The notes beneath the pieces are model-generated. The model saw only the letters and a list, made by a program, of their open reading frames with translations, searched no databases and was not told the origin of the DNA. A stretch of 64,000 nt of DNA from Pseudomonas sp. ACM7 (GTDB lineage Bacteria; Pseudomonadota; Gammaproteobacteria; Pseudomonadales; Pseudomonadaceae). A program made the position numbers and the translations under genes. Positions 48,910 through 56,983 of the stretch are shown piece after piece; position 1 is the first letter of the stretch, and the number at the start of each line of letters is the position of its first letter. Location: NCBI RefSeq assembly GCF_004136015.1, contig NZ_CP024866.1:2258460-2322459 (forward strand), given 5' to 3'.

Positions 48910-49605
48910 ATGACTATAGATCTCTACGGATTCGGCCCGGCGCTCGCCGCTGGCGCGCTGATGACTGTGAAACTGGCACTCTCGGCCTTGTGCCTGGGGC
49001 TGGTGCTCGGTTTGCTCGGCGCCTTGGCCAAGACTTCCCCGTACAAGCCGTTGCAATGGCTTGGCGGCACTTATTCGACACTGGTTCGCGGCATCCCTGA
49101 ATTGCTCTGGGTGCTGTTGATCTACTTCGGCACGGTCAACTTGATGCGTGCCTTGGGCGAGTTCTTCGGCAACCCCGACCTCGAACTCAATGCTTTCGCC
49201 GCCGGCGTAATTGCACTGGGACTGTGCTTCGGCGCCTACGCCACGGAAGTGTTCCGTGGTGCAATTTTGGCCATCCCCAAAGGTCACCGCGAAGCGGGTG
49301 TGGCGTTGGGTCTGTCGAAATTCCGTATCTTCACCAAACTGATCATGCCGCAGATGTGGCGCATCGCCCTGCCCGGTCTGGGTAACTTGTTCATGATCCT
49401 GATGAAAGACACCGCGCTGGTATCGGTCATCGGCCTGGAAGAAATCATGCGTCACGCGCAAATCGGCGTGACCGTGTCCAAGCAGCCGTTCACCTTTTAT
49501 ATGGTGGCCGCATTCATGTACCTGGGCCTGACGATTCTCGCCATGACCGGCATGCACTTCATGGAAAAACGCGCCGCTCGCGGCTTCGCGAGGAGCACCC
49601 AATGA
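48910..49605 (+). CDS. Amino-acid ABC transporter permease (HisQ/AotQ type)
   Basis: 231 residues with about five membrane segments. The EAA loop reads GHREAGVALGLSKFRIFTKLIMPQMWRIALPGL. It is one half of the heterodimeric inner-membrane channel of the basic amino-acid transporter. Overlaps the second permease by 4 nt. Confidence 0.94.
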   Translation: MTIDLYGFGPALAAGALMTVKLALSALCLGLVLGLLGALAKTSPYKPLQWLGGTYSTLVRGIPELLWVLLIYFGTVNLMRALGEFFGNPDLELNAFAAGVIALGLCFGAYATEVFRGAILAIPKGHREAGVALGLSKFRIFTKLIMPQMWRIALPGLGNLFMILMKDTALVSVIGLEEIMRHAQIGVTVSKQPFTFYMVAAFMYLGLTILAMTGMHFMEKRAARGFARSTQ

Positions 49606-50291
49606 ACTGGGACGTCATCATCAAGTGGCTGCCGAAACTGGCTCAGGGCGCGACGCTGACCCTGGAACTGGTGGCCATCGCCGTGATCGCCGGTTTGCTG
49701 CTGGCAATTCCACTGGGCATCGCACGCTCGTCGCGACTCTGGTACGTGCGGGCATTTCCCTACGGCTACATCTTCTTTTTCCGTGGCACGCCGTTGCTGG
49801 TTCAACTGTTCCTGGTCTACTACGGCCTGGCGCAGTTCGATGCGATCCGTAACAGCTCGATGTGGCCGTACCTGCGCAATCCGTTCTGGTGCGCTACCGC
49901 AACCATGACCTTACACACCGCGGCCTACATCGCCGAAATCCTGCGCGGCTCGATTCAGGCGATTCCAAAGGGCGAGATTGAAGCTGCCCGGGCGCTGGGC
50001 ATGTCCCGAGCCAAAGCGATGTTCTACATTATCCTGCCCCGCGCAGCGCGCATCGGGCTGCCGGCCTACAGCAACGAAGTCATCCTGATGCTCAAGGCCA
50101 GCGCCCTGGCCAGCACCGTGACCCTGCTGGAACTGACCGGCATGGCCCGCACCATCATTGCCCGGACCTACCTGCCGGTGGAGATCTTCTTCGCGGCGGG
50201 CATGTTCTATCTGTTGATGGCTTACGTGCTGGTTCGCGGCTTCAAGCTGCTGGAGCGCTGGCTGCGCGTCGATGCCTGCCAGGGGCGTTGA
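49602..50291 (+). CDS. Amino-acid ABC transporter permease (HisM/AotM type)
   Basis: 229 residues. The family segment FFRGTPLLVQLFLVYYGLAQF and the EAA loop KGEIEAARALGMSRAKAMFYIILPRAARIGLPAYSNE are present. It is the second half of the channel. The downstream methyltransferase gene begins within its last 20 nt. Confidence 0.94.
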   Translation: MNWDVIIKWLPKLAQGATLTLELVAIAVIAGLLLAIPLGIARSSRLWYVRAFPYGYIFFFRGTPLLVQLFLVYYGLAQFDAIRNSSMWPYLRNPFWCATATMTLHTAAYIAEILRGSIQAIPKGEIEAARALGMSRAKAMFYIILPRAARIGLPAYSNEVILMLKASALASTVTLLELTGMARTIIARTYLPVEIFFAAGMFYLLMAYVLVRGFKLLERWLRVDACQGR

Positions 50292-51501
50292 TTTCTGCGT
50301 GCTGACGGGTGAGGCCTTACTCACCCGTTTCACGGCGCTGGATGCTTTTCTGATCGAGCATCAGGCGCTGTGGAAGCCTCGGCCGTTTACACATCAGCAG
50401 CTTCCCTGGGAAGCGTCCTACCCCGAGTTGGCAACCTGGCTACGAGGGCGATCGCTGGAGGACGCGGAACACGCTCATAACAACCCAGCTCTTTTGGACG
50501 CACCGGAGCCGTTTGCCTCATTGGCGGCGATGTCCCTTGAGTTGATCGCTGTGGAGGAGTTGCCAGCGCATACGCTTGAAACGGCGGGTCATCGACTGAA
50601 TGTCGATGTGCCGGGGCGCAAGTGGCAGCAAATCGAAGCCTTCGCCAGTCGCTTGCAGTTTGCTGATGCACCGAGCCATTGGCTGGACTGGTGCTCGGGC
50701 AAAGGCCACTTGGGACGACGGTTGCTGACAGCCGAGCAACAGCTGACCTGCCTGGAATACGACCCGGCGCTGGTCGCCAGCGGTCAGGCACTCAGCCAGC
50801 GTCATCAATTGCATGCGTTGCATGTCGAGCAAGATGTACTCGCTGCGGATGCCGCCTCTTTCTTGAAGGCTGACCACACGCCGGTAGCGCTGCATGCCTG
50901 CGGTGATCTGCATGTGCGGCTGATGCAGCTCGCCAGCGCCACCGGTTGCAAGCAACTGGCCATTGCCCCTTGCTGCTACAGCCGGATCAGTGTGAGCGAG
51001 TACCAGACGCTTTCCTCGTCAGCCAAGCGCTCCGACCTACAGCTGTCCCTCGATGATCTTTCGCTACCGATGAGCGAAACCGTCACCGCTGGTGCTCGCG
51101 TCCGACGTCAACGTGACACCTCCATGGCCCGACGCCTGGCCTTCGACCTGCTGCAGCGGCAACTGCGTGGCATAGACGAATACCTGCCCACCCCTTCCCT
51201 GCCCAGTGCCTGGCTGGATAAATCCTTCGCTGATTACTGCCATCATTTGGCCGCGCTTAAAGAGTTATCCACAATCGGCCCGCAGGATTGGTCAGCACTT
51301 GAAGCCGTCGGTTGGCAGCGATTGGCCGAAGTGCGCAATCTCGAGCTACTGCGCGGACTTTTCCGACGCCCGTTGGAGCTTTGGCTGGTACTCGATCGGG
51401 CACTTTTCCTCTCCGAGCAGGGTTATGCCGTTCGCCTCGGCACCTTCTGCGAAACCCCACTTACACCGCGTAATTTCCTGATCCTGGCTGAGCGCCCTTA
51501 A
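50272..51501 (+). CDS. SAM-dependent methyltransferase, Methyltransf_32 (GSTCD-like)
   Basis: 409 residues. The central SAM-binding part reads HWLDWCSGKGHLGRRLL, then LTCLEYDPALVASGQAL and PVALHACGDLHVRLM, with a Cys pair in LAIAPCCYSRIS. This matches uncharacterised methyltransferases related to the RRNAD1/GSTCD group. The substrate is unknown. It overlaps the last permease by 20 nt, so it is probably co-transcribed with the transporter; a later start is possible. Confidence 0.82.
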   Translation: MPARGVDFCVLTGEALLTRFTALDAFLIEHQALWKPRPFTHQQLPWEASYPELATWLRGRSLEDAEHAHNNPALLDAPEPFASLAAMSLELIAVEELPAHTLETAGHRLNVDVPGRKWQQIEAFASRLQFADAPSHWLDWCSGKGHLGRRLLTAEQQLTCLEYDPALVASGQALSQRHQLHALHVEQDVLAADAASFLKADHTPVALHACGDLHVRLMQLASATGCKQLAIAPCCYSRISVSEYQTLSSSAKRSDLQLSLDDLSLPMSETVTAGARVRRQRDTSMARRLAFDLLQRQLRGIDEYLPTPSLPSAWLDKSFADYCHHLAALKELSTIGPQDWSALEAVGWQRLAEVRNLELLRGLFRRPLELWLVLDRALFLSEQGYAVRLGTFCETPLTPRNFLILAERP

Positions 51502-51800
51502 AGCGCCTCAGCCTGTGGATAACTCTGGGGATGAAATTATCGTGGATCCAATATATACGGCTGTTTCGGGGCTGAAACACAACTGTTCAATTTTCGTACA
51601 CCTGTAAAAAAATCGGAAAAACAGGCATTTGCGATCAAATGAGAACGGCTCCACAAATTTGCCTCTAAGCAGGTGCGGTACAGATCCCGTTGTGCATAAG
51701 CGTTCATCCAAAACAACATAAACGACCTGCGAAACCTGAACTATCTTTGCCAAACGCCAGAATTGCCTGGCGTTCAAACAGCAAGGAGCTGGGAAAAAAC
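51502..51800. other. Gene-free AT-rich gap before the deaminase-fold gene
   Basis: About 300 bp, AT-richer than its flanks. It contains a DnaA-box-like TGTGGATAA at 51514-51522 just after the methyltransferase stop. No gene or clear hairpin is seen; the promoter of the next gene must lie here. Confidence 0.5.
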
Positions 51801-53042
51801 ATGAGCACATTGAACAGTGCACAGGAAGCCGTCGATACCGTCGCCAACCAAGCCATTGATGCTGCGCTGCAGCAAACCTTCGCGGTGGGTGGCGCCATCA
51901 TCAACAACGCAACGGGCGAGGTCATCGCCGCGCTGCACAACAACGTGCTGATGCCTTTCCCCGGCAGTGGCACCACGTACTTTCTACCTCATGATCCGAC
52001 CGCCCACGGCGAGCGGCAATTGGTGGACTGGTACTACGAAAACGTCGCGCCATTGAACTTGCCACCGCCCAATCAGTTGACCGTCGTCACCACCCTGGAC
52101 CCATGCGCCATGTGCGCCGGTTCGCTGCTGACTGCAGGATTTAACGTCGCCGTCAGTGCGATCGATGACTATGCAGGCATCAACTACAACAGTCAGTTCA
52201 CCTTTCCGTCGCTGCCACCGCAGATCCGCCAACAGGCGCAGGACACCTGGGGTTATTACGCGATTGCGGCGCCTGTCAGCCGGGCCTATCAGGGTTCGAC
52301 CAGCCCGGTGTTCGGCGGCCAGACCATCGACTCGGCGGCTTACTTCCTCACCAGCTCGATCTTCTCCGCCAGCGTCAACACCGTACGCGAGGCCAGCAAC
52401 AACAGCGGTTTGCCACCGGATCAACTGCAAAACCCGGCAAACCTTCCGGCCAACAGCAAAGTCCGCCAGGCACTGACTGCGCTCAGCCCGTTTGCGCTGA
52501 CCGTGCAATCGGCCAACCCACGCGACCCCGGCGCAGAACTCGCCCCGCCACTGTTACAAACCGCACAGCACAGCCCGGTGTTCAACTCGGTGGCCCTCAT
52601 CGATCCATTCGGCAACCTGCTGGTGTGCCTGGGAGGCGTCGAGAACCAGTCGCCGATTCGTACAGCGTTCATGGAAACCACCCGCAACTACGCGGTCATG
52701 CGCTGGACCCTGATGAACGACCCCGACCCGACGGTTCGCGCCCAGGCCGAGCAATACCTGACGCATCCGAAGTACGGCACCTTCGTCTTCCTCTACGCAC
52801 CCGACCCCACCACCCCGCAGGCCGTGATGACCTTCGGCGCGTACGGTTCGACCATGGAAGGCCCCGTGCCCCAGAGCTATCCGTCCAACCTCCAATACGT
52901 GCTGCTGCCGGGCAACACCACCGCACAAGCGCTGTCGACACTGGCCCAAAACCTGCCGCCGTTCTACACGCAAAGCGTGCAAGTGGCTCCCGCGCAGGTG
53001 CTGAGTCAGGACTTGATTCAAGCGGTTAAAAACGGCGTGTAA
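51801..53042 (+). CDS. Cytidine-deaminase-fold protein with a large C-terminal extension
   Basis: 413 residues. The first half has the zinc deaminase motifs: DPTAHGERQLVD (His-x-Glu, with Gly in place of the usual Ala) and TTLDPCAMCAGSL (PCxxC). The second half (VFNSVALIDPFGNLLVCLGGVENQSPIRTAFMETTRNY) looks like a second, metal-less copy of the fold. There is no signal peptide. The ATG at 51801 has AAGGAG upstream. The substrate is unknown: nucleoside, base and RNA are all possible. It is a stand-alone gene followed by a GC-rich hairpin. Confidence 0.75.
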   Translation: MSTLNSAQEAVDTVANQAIDAALQQTFAVGGAIINNATGEVIAALHNNVLMPFPGSGTTYFLPHDPTAHGERQLVDWYYENVAPLNLPPPNQLTVVTTLDPCAMCAGSLLTAGFNVAVSAIDDYAGINYNSQFTFPSLPPQIRQQAQDTWGYYAIAAPVSRAYQGSTSPVFGGQTIDSAAYFLTSSIFSASVNTVREASNNSGLPPDQLQNPANLPANSKVRQALTALSPFALTVQSANPRDPGAELAPPLLQTAQHSPVFNSVALIDPFGNLLVCLGGVENQSPIRTAFMETTRNYAVMRWTLMNDPDPTVRAQAEQYLTHPKYGTFVFLYAPDPTTPQAVMTFGAYGSTMEGPVPQSYPSNLQYVLLPGNTTAQALSTLAQNLPPFYTQSVQVAPAQVLSQDLIQAVKNGV

Positions 53043-53062
53043 TGCTTTAAAGCAATCGCCTT

Positions 53063-53096
53063 GGCCGGCCCCGCAGAAGCGTCCCCGGGGCCGGCC
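53063..53096 (+). terminator. GC-rich hairpin after the deaminase-fold gene
   Basis: Stem GGCCGGCCCCG/CGGGGCCGGCC (53063-53073 and 53086-53096) without a T run. Terminator or message-stabilising stem. Confidence 0.5.
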
Positions 53097-53171
53097 TGAC
53101 GCCTGCGCAAAAATAGTCTGAATTCAGGGGTTTACAGAACCAACCCAATCGCTATAATCGTCGCCCAACAC

Positions 53172-53247
<76 letters not shown>

Positions 53248-53293
53248 TCCAAGGTTCCAGAGAAGGCTTTCAAAATCTCTGAAACCCCCGAAA

Positions 53294-53317
53294 AACCCGC
53301 CTTATGGCGGGTTTTTT
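53294..53317 (+). terminator. Terminator of tRNA-Thr
   Basis: 8-bp stem AACCCGCC/GGCGGGTT (53294-53301 and 53306-53313) with a T run, now inside the island just beyond attL. Confidence 0.9.
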
Positions 53318-53419
53318 CGTTTTGGCGTTCCGTCGGATTCCGCCAAAATCTTATGGATACCAGCCGTTTTAAGGATAAAGATAGGGGTAAGGTCATTCGA
53401 TAAAGGGAGGAGTACCCTT

Positions 53420-54740
53420 ATGTCGCGCACCACTGCCCCACTCTCCGATTCGGCTTGCCGTTCAGCCAAGCCCACCGACCGCGTCTACAAGCTTTTCGAC
53501 GGCGACGGCCTCTACCTTTTGGTCCAACCCAATGGCCGCAAAGGCTGGCGTTTCAGGTATGTAAAACCTGATGGTCGTGAAGGACTGACCTCGTTCGGCA
53601 ACTACCCCATGATCGGCCTCGCCGATGCGCGCAAGAAGCGCCTGGAGGTCAAGCGGATGCTGGCGGAAGGGATCGCCCATCGAGTCCAAACACCAGGCCA
53701 AGACGCAAGCCACAATCCGAGGCCGAACCTTTGAGAGCGCAGCCTTGGACTGGCACAAAGCGATGTCTGCCAAATGGGCTCCGGGCCATGCCAAGACTGT
53801 CCTCAGCCGTCTCAAAACCCATGTTTTTCCACTAATCGGTGATCGCGCTATTGTCGACCTAGACACTCATGACTTGATGCAACCTCTGGAAGCGATCCAG
53901 AAACGCGGCACGATTGACGTCGCATTAAGGGTACAAAACTACCTGCAAAGCATCATGCGCGAGGCGAAACGTGCTCGGCAGATCGCGGCAAACCCTGCCT
54001 CCGACCTTGAAGGTTTGATCAAAGCGCCGAGGGTAGTTCACCGCCCAGCTTTACCCTTATCGCGCCTGCCTGAATTGCAGGAGCGCATCGACACCTACAA
54101 AGGACGAACGCTGACTCGGCTGACAGTCATGCTCTCGCTACATGTGTTTGTCCGCTCCAGCGAACTGCGCTTCGCCCGCTGGAGCGAGTTCGACCTCAAG
54201 CGCGGCACCTGGGAGATACCGGACACTCGACCCGCGCTGGACGGAGTACCCTTTTCAACAAGAGGTACTAAGATGGCCGGGGACATCCACCTTGTACCCT
54301 TATCGCCGCAAGCCGTAACCCTGCTTGAACAGATCCGCACCCTCACCGGCGAATTCGACCTGGTATTTGCAGGCGATGCCAACCCGTCGAAACCGATGTC
54401 TGAAAACACGGTGAACAGCGCGCTTCGAAATATGGGTTACGACACCAAAACCGAAATCTGTGGCCATGGCTTCCGCTCGATGGCCTGCAGCGCACTGATC
54501 GAGTCAGGATTGTGGTCGGAGACAGCCATTGAACGGCAGATGAGCCACAAAGAACGCAACAACGTCCGCGCTGCTTACATCCACAAGGCCGAATTCATTG
54601 AGGAGCGCAGATTGATCATGAACTGGTGGAGCCGGTACCTTGAGACGAATCGACAGGAGCATGTCACCCCCCACGAATTCGCGAACCAGACCGGACTAAA
54701 CGTCACTCGCTTAAAAGCAAAACGTGGCGCAACTGAGTAA
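53420..54740 (+). pseudogene. P4-type tyrosine integrase, frameshifted
   Basis: Two frames together make one integrase of about 440 codons. The first (53420 to about 53690) holds the Arm-binding DUF4102 domain (DGDGLYLLVQPNGRKGWRFRY). The second, one frame off, runs from about 53690 to 54740. It holds the core-binding and catalytic domains, with Arg in ELRFARW, His-x-x-Arg in HGFRSMACSAL and the Tyr nucleophile in RAAYIHKAE. The break is near GGGATCGCCCATCGAG, where a one-base change would restore the frame. It lacks an obvious slippery site, so a decayed gene is more likely than programmed frameshifting; a sequencing error is also possible. Confidence 0.85.
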
Positions 54741-54783
54741 GCGCTCGGTCTTTTATATCTCAGTGATCCGCTTGTCCACGCGG

Positions 54784-54826
54784 GTCCATCCAAACAGGGC
54801 TGCAAAGCCGCCCTGTTTGGATGGAC
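54784..54826 (+). terminator. 17-bp perfect hairpin after the integrase
   Basis: GTCCATCCAAACAGGGC (54784-54800) and its exact inverse (54810-54826) around a 9-nt loop. There is no T run, but it is a strong stem 44 bp after the integrase stop. Confidence 0.65.
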
Positions 54827-54860
54827 CTCACTTAAAAAATCTAAAGCCCACGCAACTGTC

Positions 54861-54950
54861 TGTGGAAAACCACTGATTTCCACCGGTGGATAATTTCATC
54901 CACAGCCGCAGAACTCCCGAAAATTCGAGCCTTGACCCGAATTATCCACA
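54861..54950. other. Cluster of DnaA-box-like motifs
   Basis: Four 9-mers like TTATCCACA in both orientations within 90 bp: TGTGGAAAA (54861), GGTGGATAA (54885), TCATCCACA (54896) and a perfect TTATCCACA (54942). They could mark a replication origin of the mobile element or its remnant; no replication gene is adjacent. Confidence 0.4.
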
Positions 54951-55651
54951 GGCGTAGAAAAGATCAGGCAAAGCGCTGTCGTTGACAGCAACCCAGGTAG
55001 CCAGAACCTTTAAGGCTACGCCACACCGTGGTGGTTCTCCCAAAGTGCGATTAGCGTCCGGCGGCTCGCACGGTCACAGTGATGTGATGGATGCCTACTT
55101 TTATCAGTGTGCCCACTGCGGCAACTCATCCCCTTTCATAGCTGCCCTGCAGCAACCTATTCGCTTGGCCATTTCCTTGCGCCAACCTACGCCCGTCTCT
55201 TTCTCCCGGAAAGAGACGGGCGCTCCTACCGCTGCTGCAGCCCAACTCGTACAAGGCGTTGCGGCATTCTCCTTCGTGACAATCGGCGTGACAAACACCA
55301 ACGTCACCAGCAACAGCGATGCAGAAGACGGTGCCGCAGCCCACGGAATGGGCTGCACCTGACTGACAGTCAGGTATGCCCCGATCATCGCATCACTGCC
55401 TTCATCCGACTCAGGATCTCGCGGCGCTAGTCTCGTCAGCCAGTGCAGCCTTCACCCGCCCACTTCCTCGGAAGTGCTCAGGAGGCCAGATCATGAGATG
55501 CCCAAGCTCCTGATCGTAAAGAGCCGTCAGTCCCGCGTTAGTGGACAACCCTCACAGGTCGCAGGGGCCTTGATCCCTGATAACACTCAGCATTCTTGGC
55601 GGGATGACGTGGGGATGGTTTCAAAGGTTTAGCTTTGAGAGGAGTTTAATC
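54951..55651. other. Intergenic stretch with hairpins, no convincing gene
   Basis: Contains a perfect 14-bp hairpin CGCCCGTCTCTTTC/GAAAGAGACGGGCG (55190-55203 and 55209-55222) and a GCAGCCCA/TGGGCTGC hairpin near 55337-55358. Open frames of 126 (plus, 54982) and 94 codons (minus, 55104-55388) cross it but resemble no family and have poor start contexts. The last about 100 bp before 55652 should hold the promoter of the next gene. Confidence 0.5.
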
Positions 55652-56632
55652 ATGACACTGGTAGGTAGACGCAACGGACGCAATTTTGGCTATGGCCGAC
55701 AACTGAGTTATGCCGGCCCGCAGGCGCTCCGCGACTTGTTTGGCGGTGGGCATTACGGCACGGTCAAAGCGCACAGTGATCGCTGGCTGGCATTTGTGCA
55801 GTGGTGTCGGTCGGAGGATGGGCCAGGGTTCAACGATGCGCGGCAGATTGATCGGCAGACCTTGTTGGACTATGTCGAACATCTGCGTCAGCAAGTTGAA
55901 CAAGGTGAGCTCGCCATAGCCACTGCGCAAAACCGATTGTGCAGCGTGAACCGAACCATGGCCGCGCTTCGCGGTGATCAGTATGTGAAGGTGCCGAGTC
56001 CGAGCAAGGCTTTAGGACTGCAGCGCACAACCGTCCGCACAGCAGCCGCGCAAGGCCAGGATCGTGAACAAGTTAAGCGGATCCTCGAGGCGCTTTACGA
56101 ACACCAACTGCCGCGTGCGGCTGCCATCGTGCAGTTGGCCCGAGCTACCGGCATGCGCTTACGCGAGGCCATCTTAGCCGACCTTCCGCGCCTAAAACGC
56201 GAAGCCGAACACTACGGCAAGATCAACATCCAGGATGGCACCAAAGGGGGCCGATCCGGCGCGTCGGCACCTCGCTGGATCACGGTAGATGATCATATTC
56301 GCGAAGCGCTGAGATTCGCCAAACAGGTCTCGCCCGACGGCAGCCACAACCTGCTTGCGCCGAACGAAAGCTACCTCGATTTCCAACGGGATATCGTCCG
56401 CGCCGCACGGGACCTCCTCCATCAGCAGAACCTCAAAGGCTTTCATGAATTACGGGCGGCCTTTGCATGCGAACGCTATGAGCAAATCACACAGCATCCC
56501 GCGCCTATCAACGATGGCCATTGCTACCAACTTGACCGATACCTCGATCAGGAGGCCCGAGTGAAAATCAGCTATGAGTTGGGGCACGGTCGCATAGAAG
56601 TAGTATCAGCTTATATTGGTGGTCGAGCATGA
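55652..56632 (+). CDS. Integrase domain-containing protein (second tyrosine-recombinase-like)
   Basis: 326 residues. An N-terminal SAM-like core-binding region (TVKAHSDRWLAFVQWCR) is followed by a catalytic region with Arg in GMRLREAI, His-x-x-Arg in GFHELRAAF, LGHGR and the Tyr in VSAYIGG. It fits the Integrase_1-type proteins of Pseudomonas islands. AGAGGAG precedes the ATG, and an earlier in-frame start at 55604 is not supported. A small gene overlaps its stop. Because the P4 integrase is broken, this could be the remaining active recombinase, though family members are not proven to act on tRNA sites. Confidence 0.82.
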   Translation: MTLVGRRNGRNFGYGRQLSYAGPQALRDLFGGGHYGTVKAHSDRWLAFVQWCRSEDGPGFNDARQIDRQTLLDYVEHLRQQVEQGELAIATAQNRLCSVNRTMAALRGDQYVKVPSPSKALGLQRTTVRTAAAQGQDREQVKRILEALYEHQLPRAAAIVQLARATGMRLREAILADLPRLKREAEHYGKINIQDGTKGGRSGASAPRWITVDDHIREALRFAKQVSPDGSHNLLAPNESYLDFQRDIVRAARDLLHQQNLKGFHELRAAFACERYEQITQHPAPINDGHCYQLDRYLDQEARVKISYELGHGRIEVVSAYIGGRA

Positions 56633-56946
56633 GGGAGCCTTTCGATATGGAGCTTTTTTTGGCGGGCATAATGTCAGGGGCGAACGCAACGAAGAAGCGT
56701 CATGTTCGTCAAGCAGCGATTATCCAGCAAGAAATAAACAAACACTGGACAGAGTGCAACCCATGGAGATGGAAGAAAAAACACTTAACTTGGTTTATAA
56801 ACGAAAAACTAAAAAACCATAGCAATTATACCCGCTACCACTATGGGCTAACAATGAAGCTAATTATCAAACGACTTGAAAGAAATTGGCGCATAAAATT
56901 AAAAACAATATCTCCGAGCAATACGCAAAAAAATCCAGCCCCCTAG
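56629..56946 (+). CDS. Small hypothetical protein coupled to the integrase-like gene
   Basis: 105 residues, very basic (KKKHLTWFINEKLKNHS, KLIIKRLERNWRIKLK). The ATG overlaps the preceding stop as ATGA, so translation is coupled. No family is recognised. The basic helical character suggests DNA binding, perhaps as a recombinase accessory factor; this is inference. Base composition shifts to AT-rich within it. It ends at the minus-operon terminator. Confidence 0.6.
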   Translation: MREPFDMELFLAGIMSGANATKKRHVRQAAIIQQEINKHWTECNPWRWKKKHLTWFINEKLKNHSNYTRYHYGLTMKLIIKRLERNWRIKLKTISPSNTQKNPAP

Positions 56947-56955
56947 AAGCTGGAT
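56926..56955 (-). terminator. Rho-independent terminator of the minus-strand defence operon
   Basis: Read on the minus strand, stem ATCCAGC/GCTGGAT is followed by seven T, 30-55 nt after the stop of the HAD-PRTase gene. It overlaps the end of the small plus-strand gene. Confidence 0.8.
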
Positions 56956-56983
56956 CTACTAAAGAAAACCTATCAAACATCCA

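Noticed and set aside
54784..55222. Retron or other reverse-transcribed RNA suggested by the strong hairpins
   Set aside because: No reverse transcriptase gene or remnant is present in the island.
54982..55388. Open frames of 126 (plus) and 94 (minus) codons in the island gap
   Set aside because: They overlap each other on opposite strands, run through perfect hairpins, and show no domain, signal or good ribosome site.
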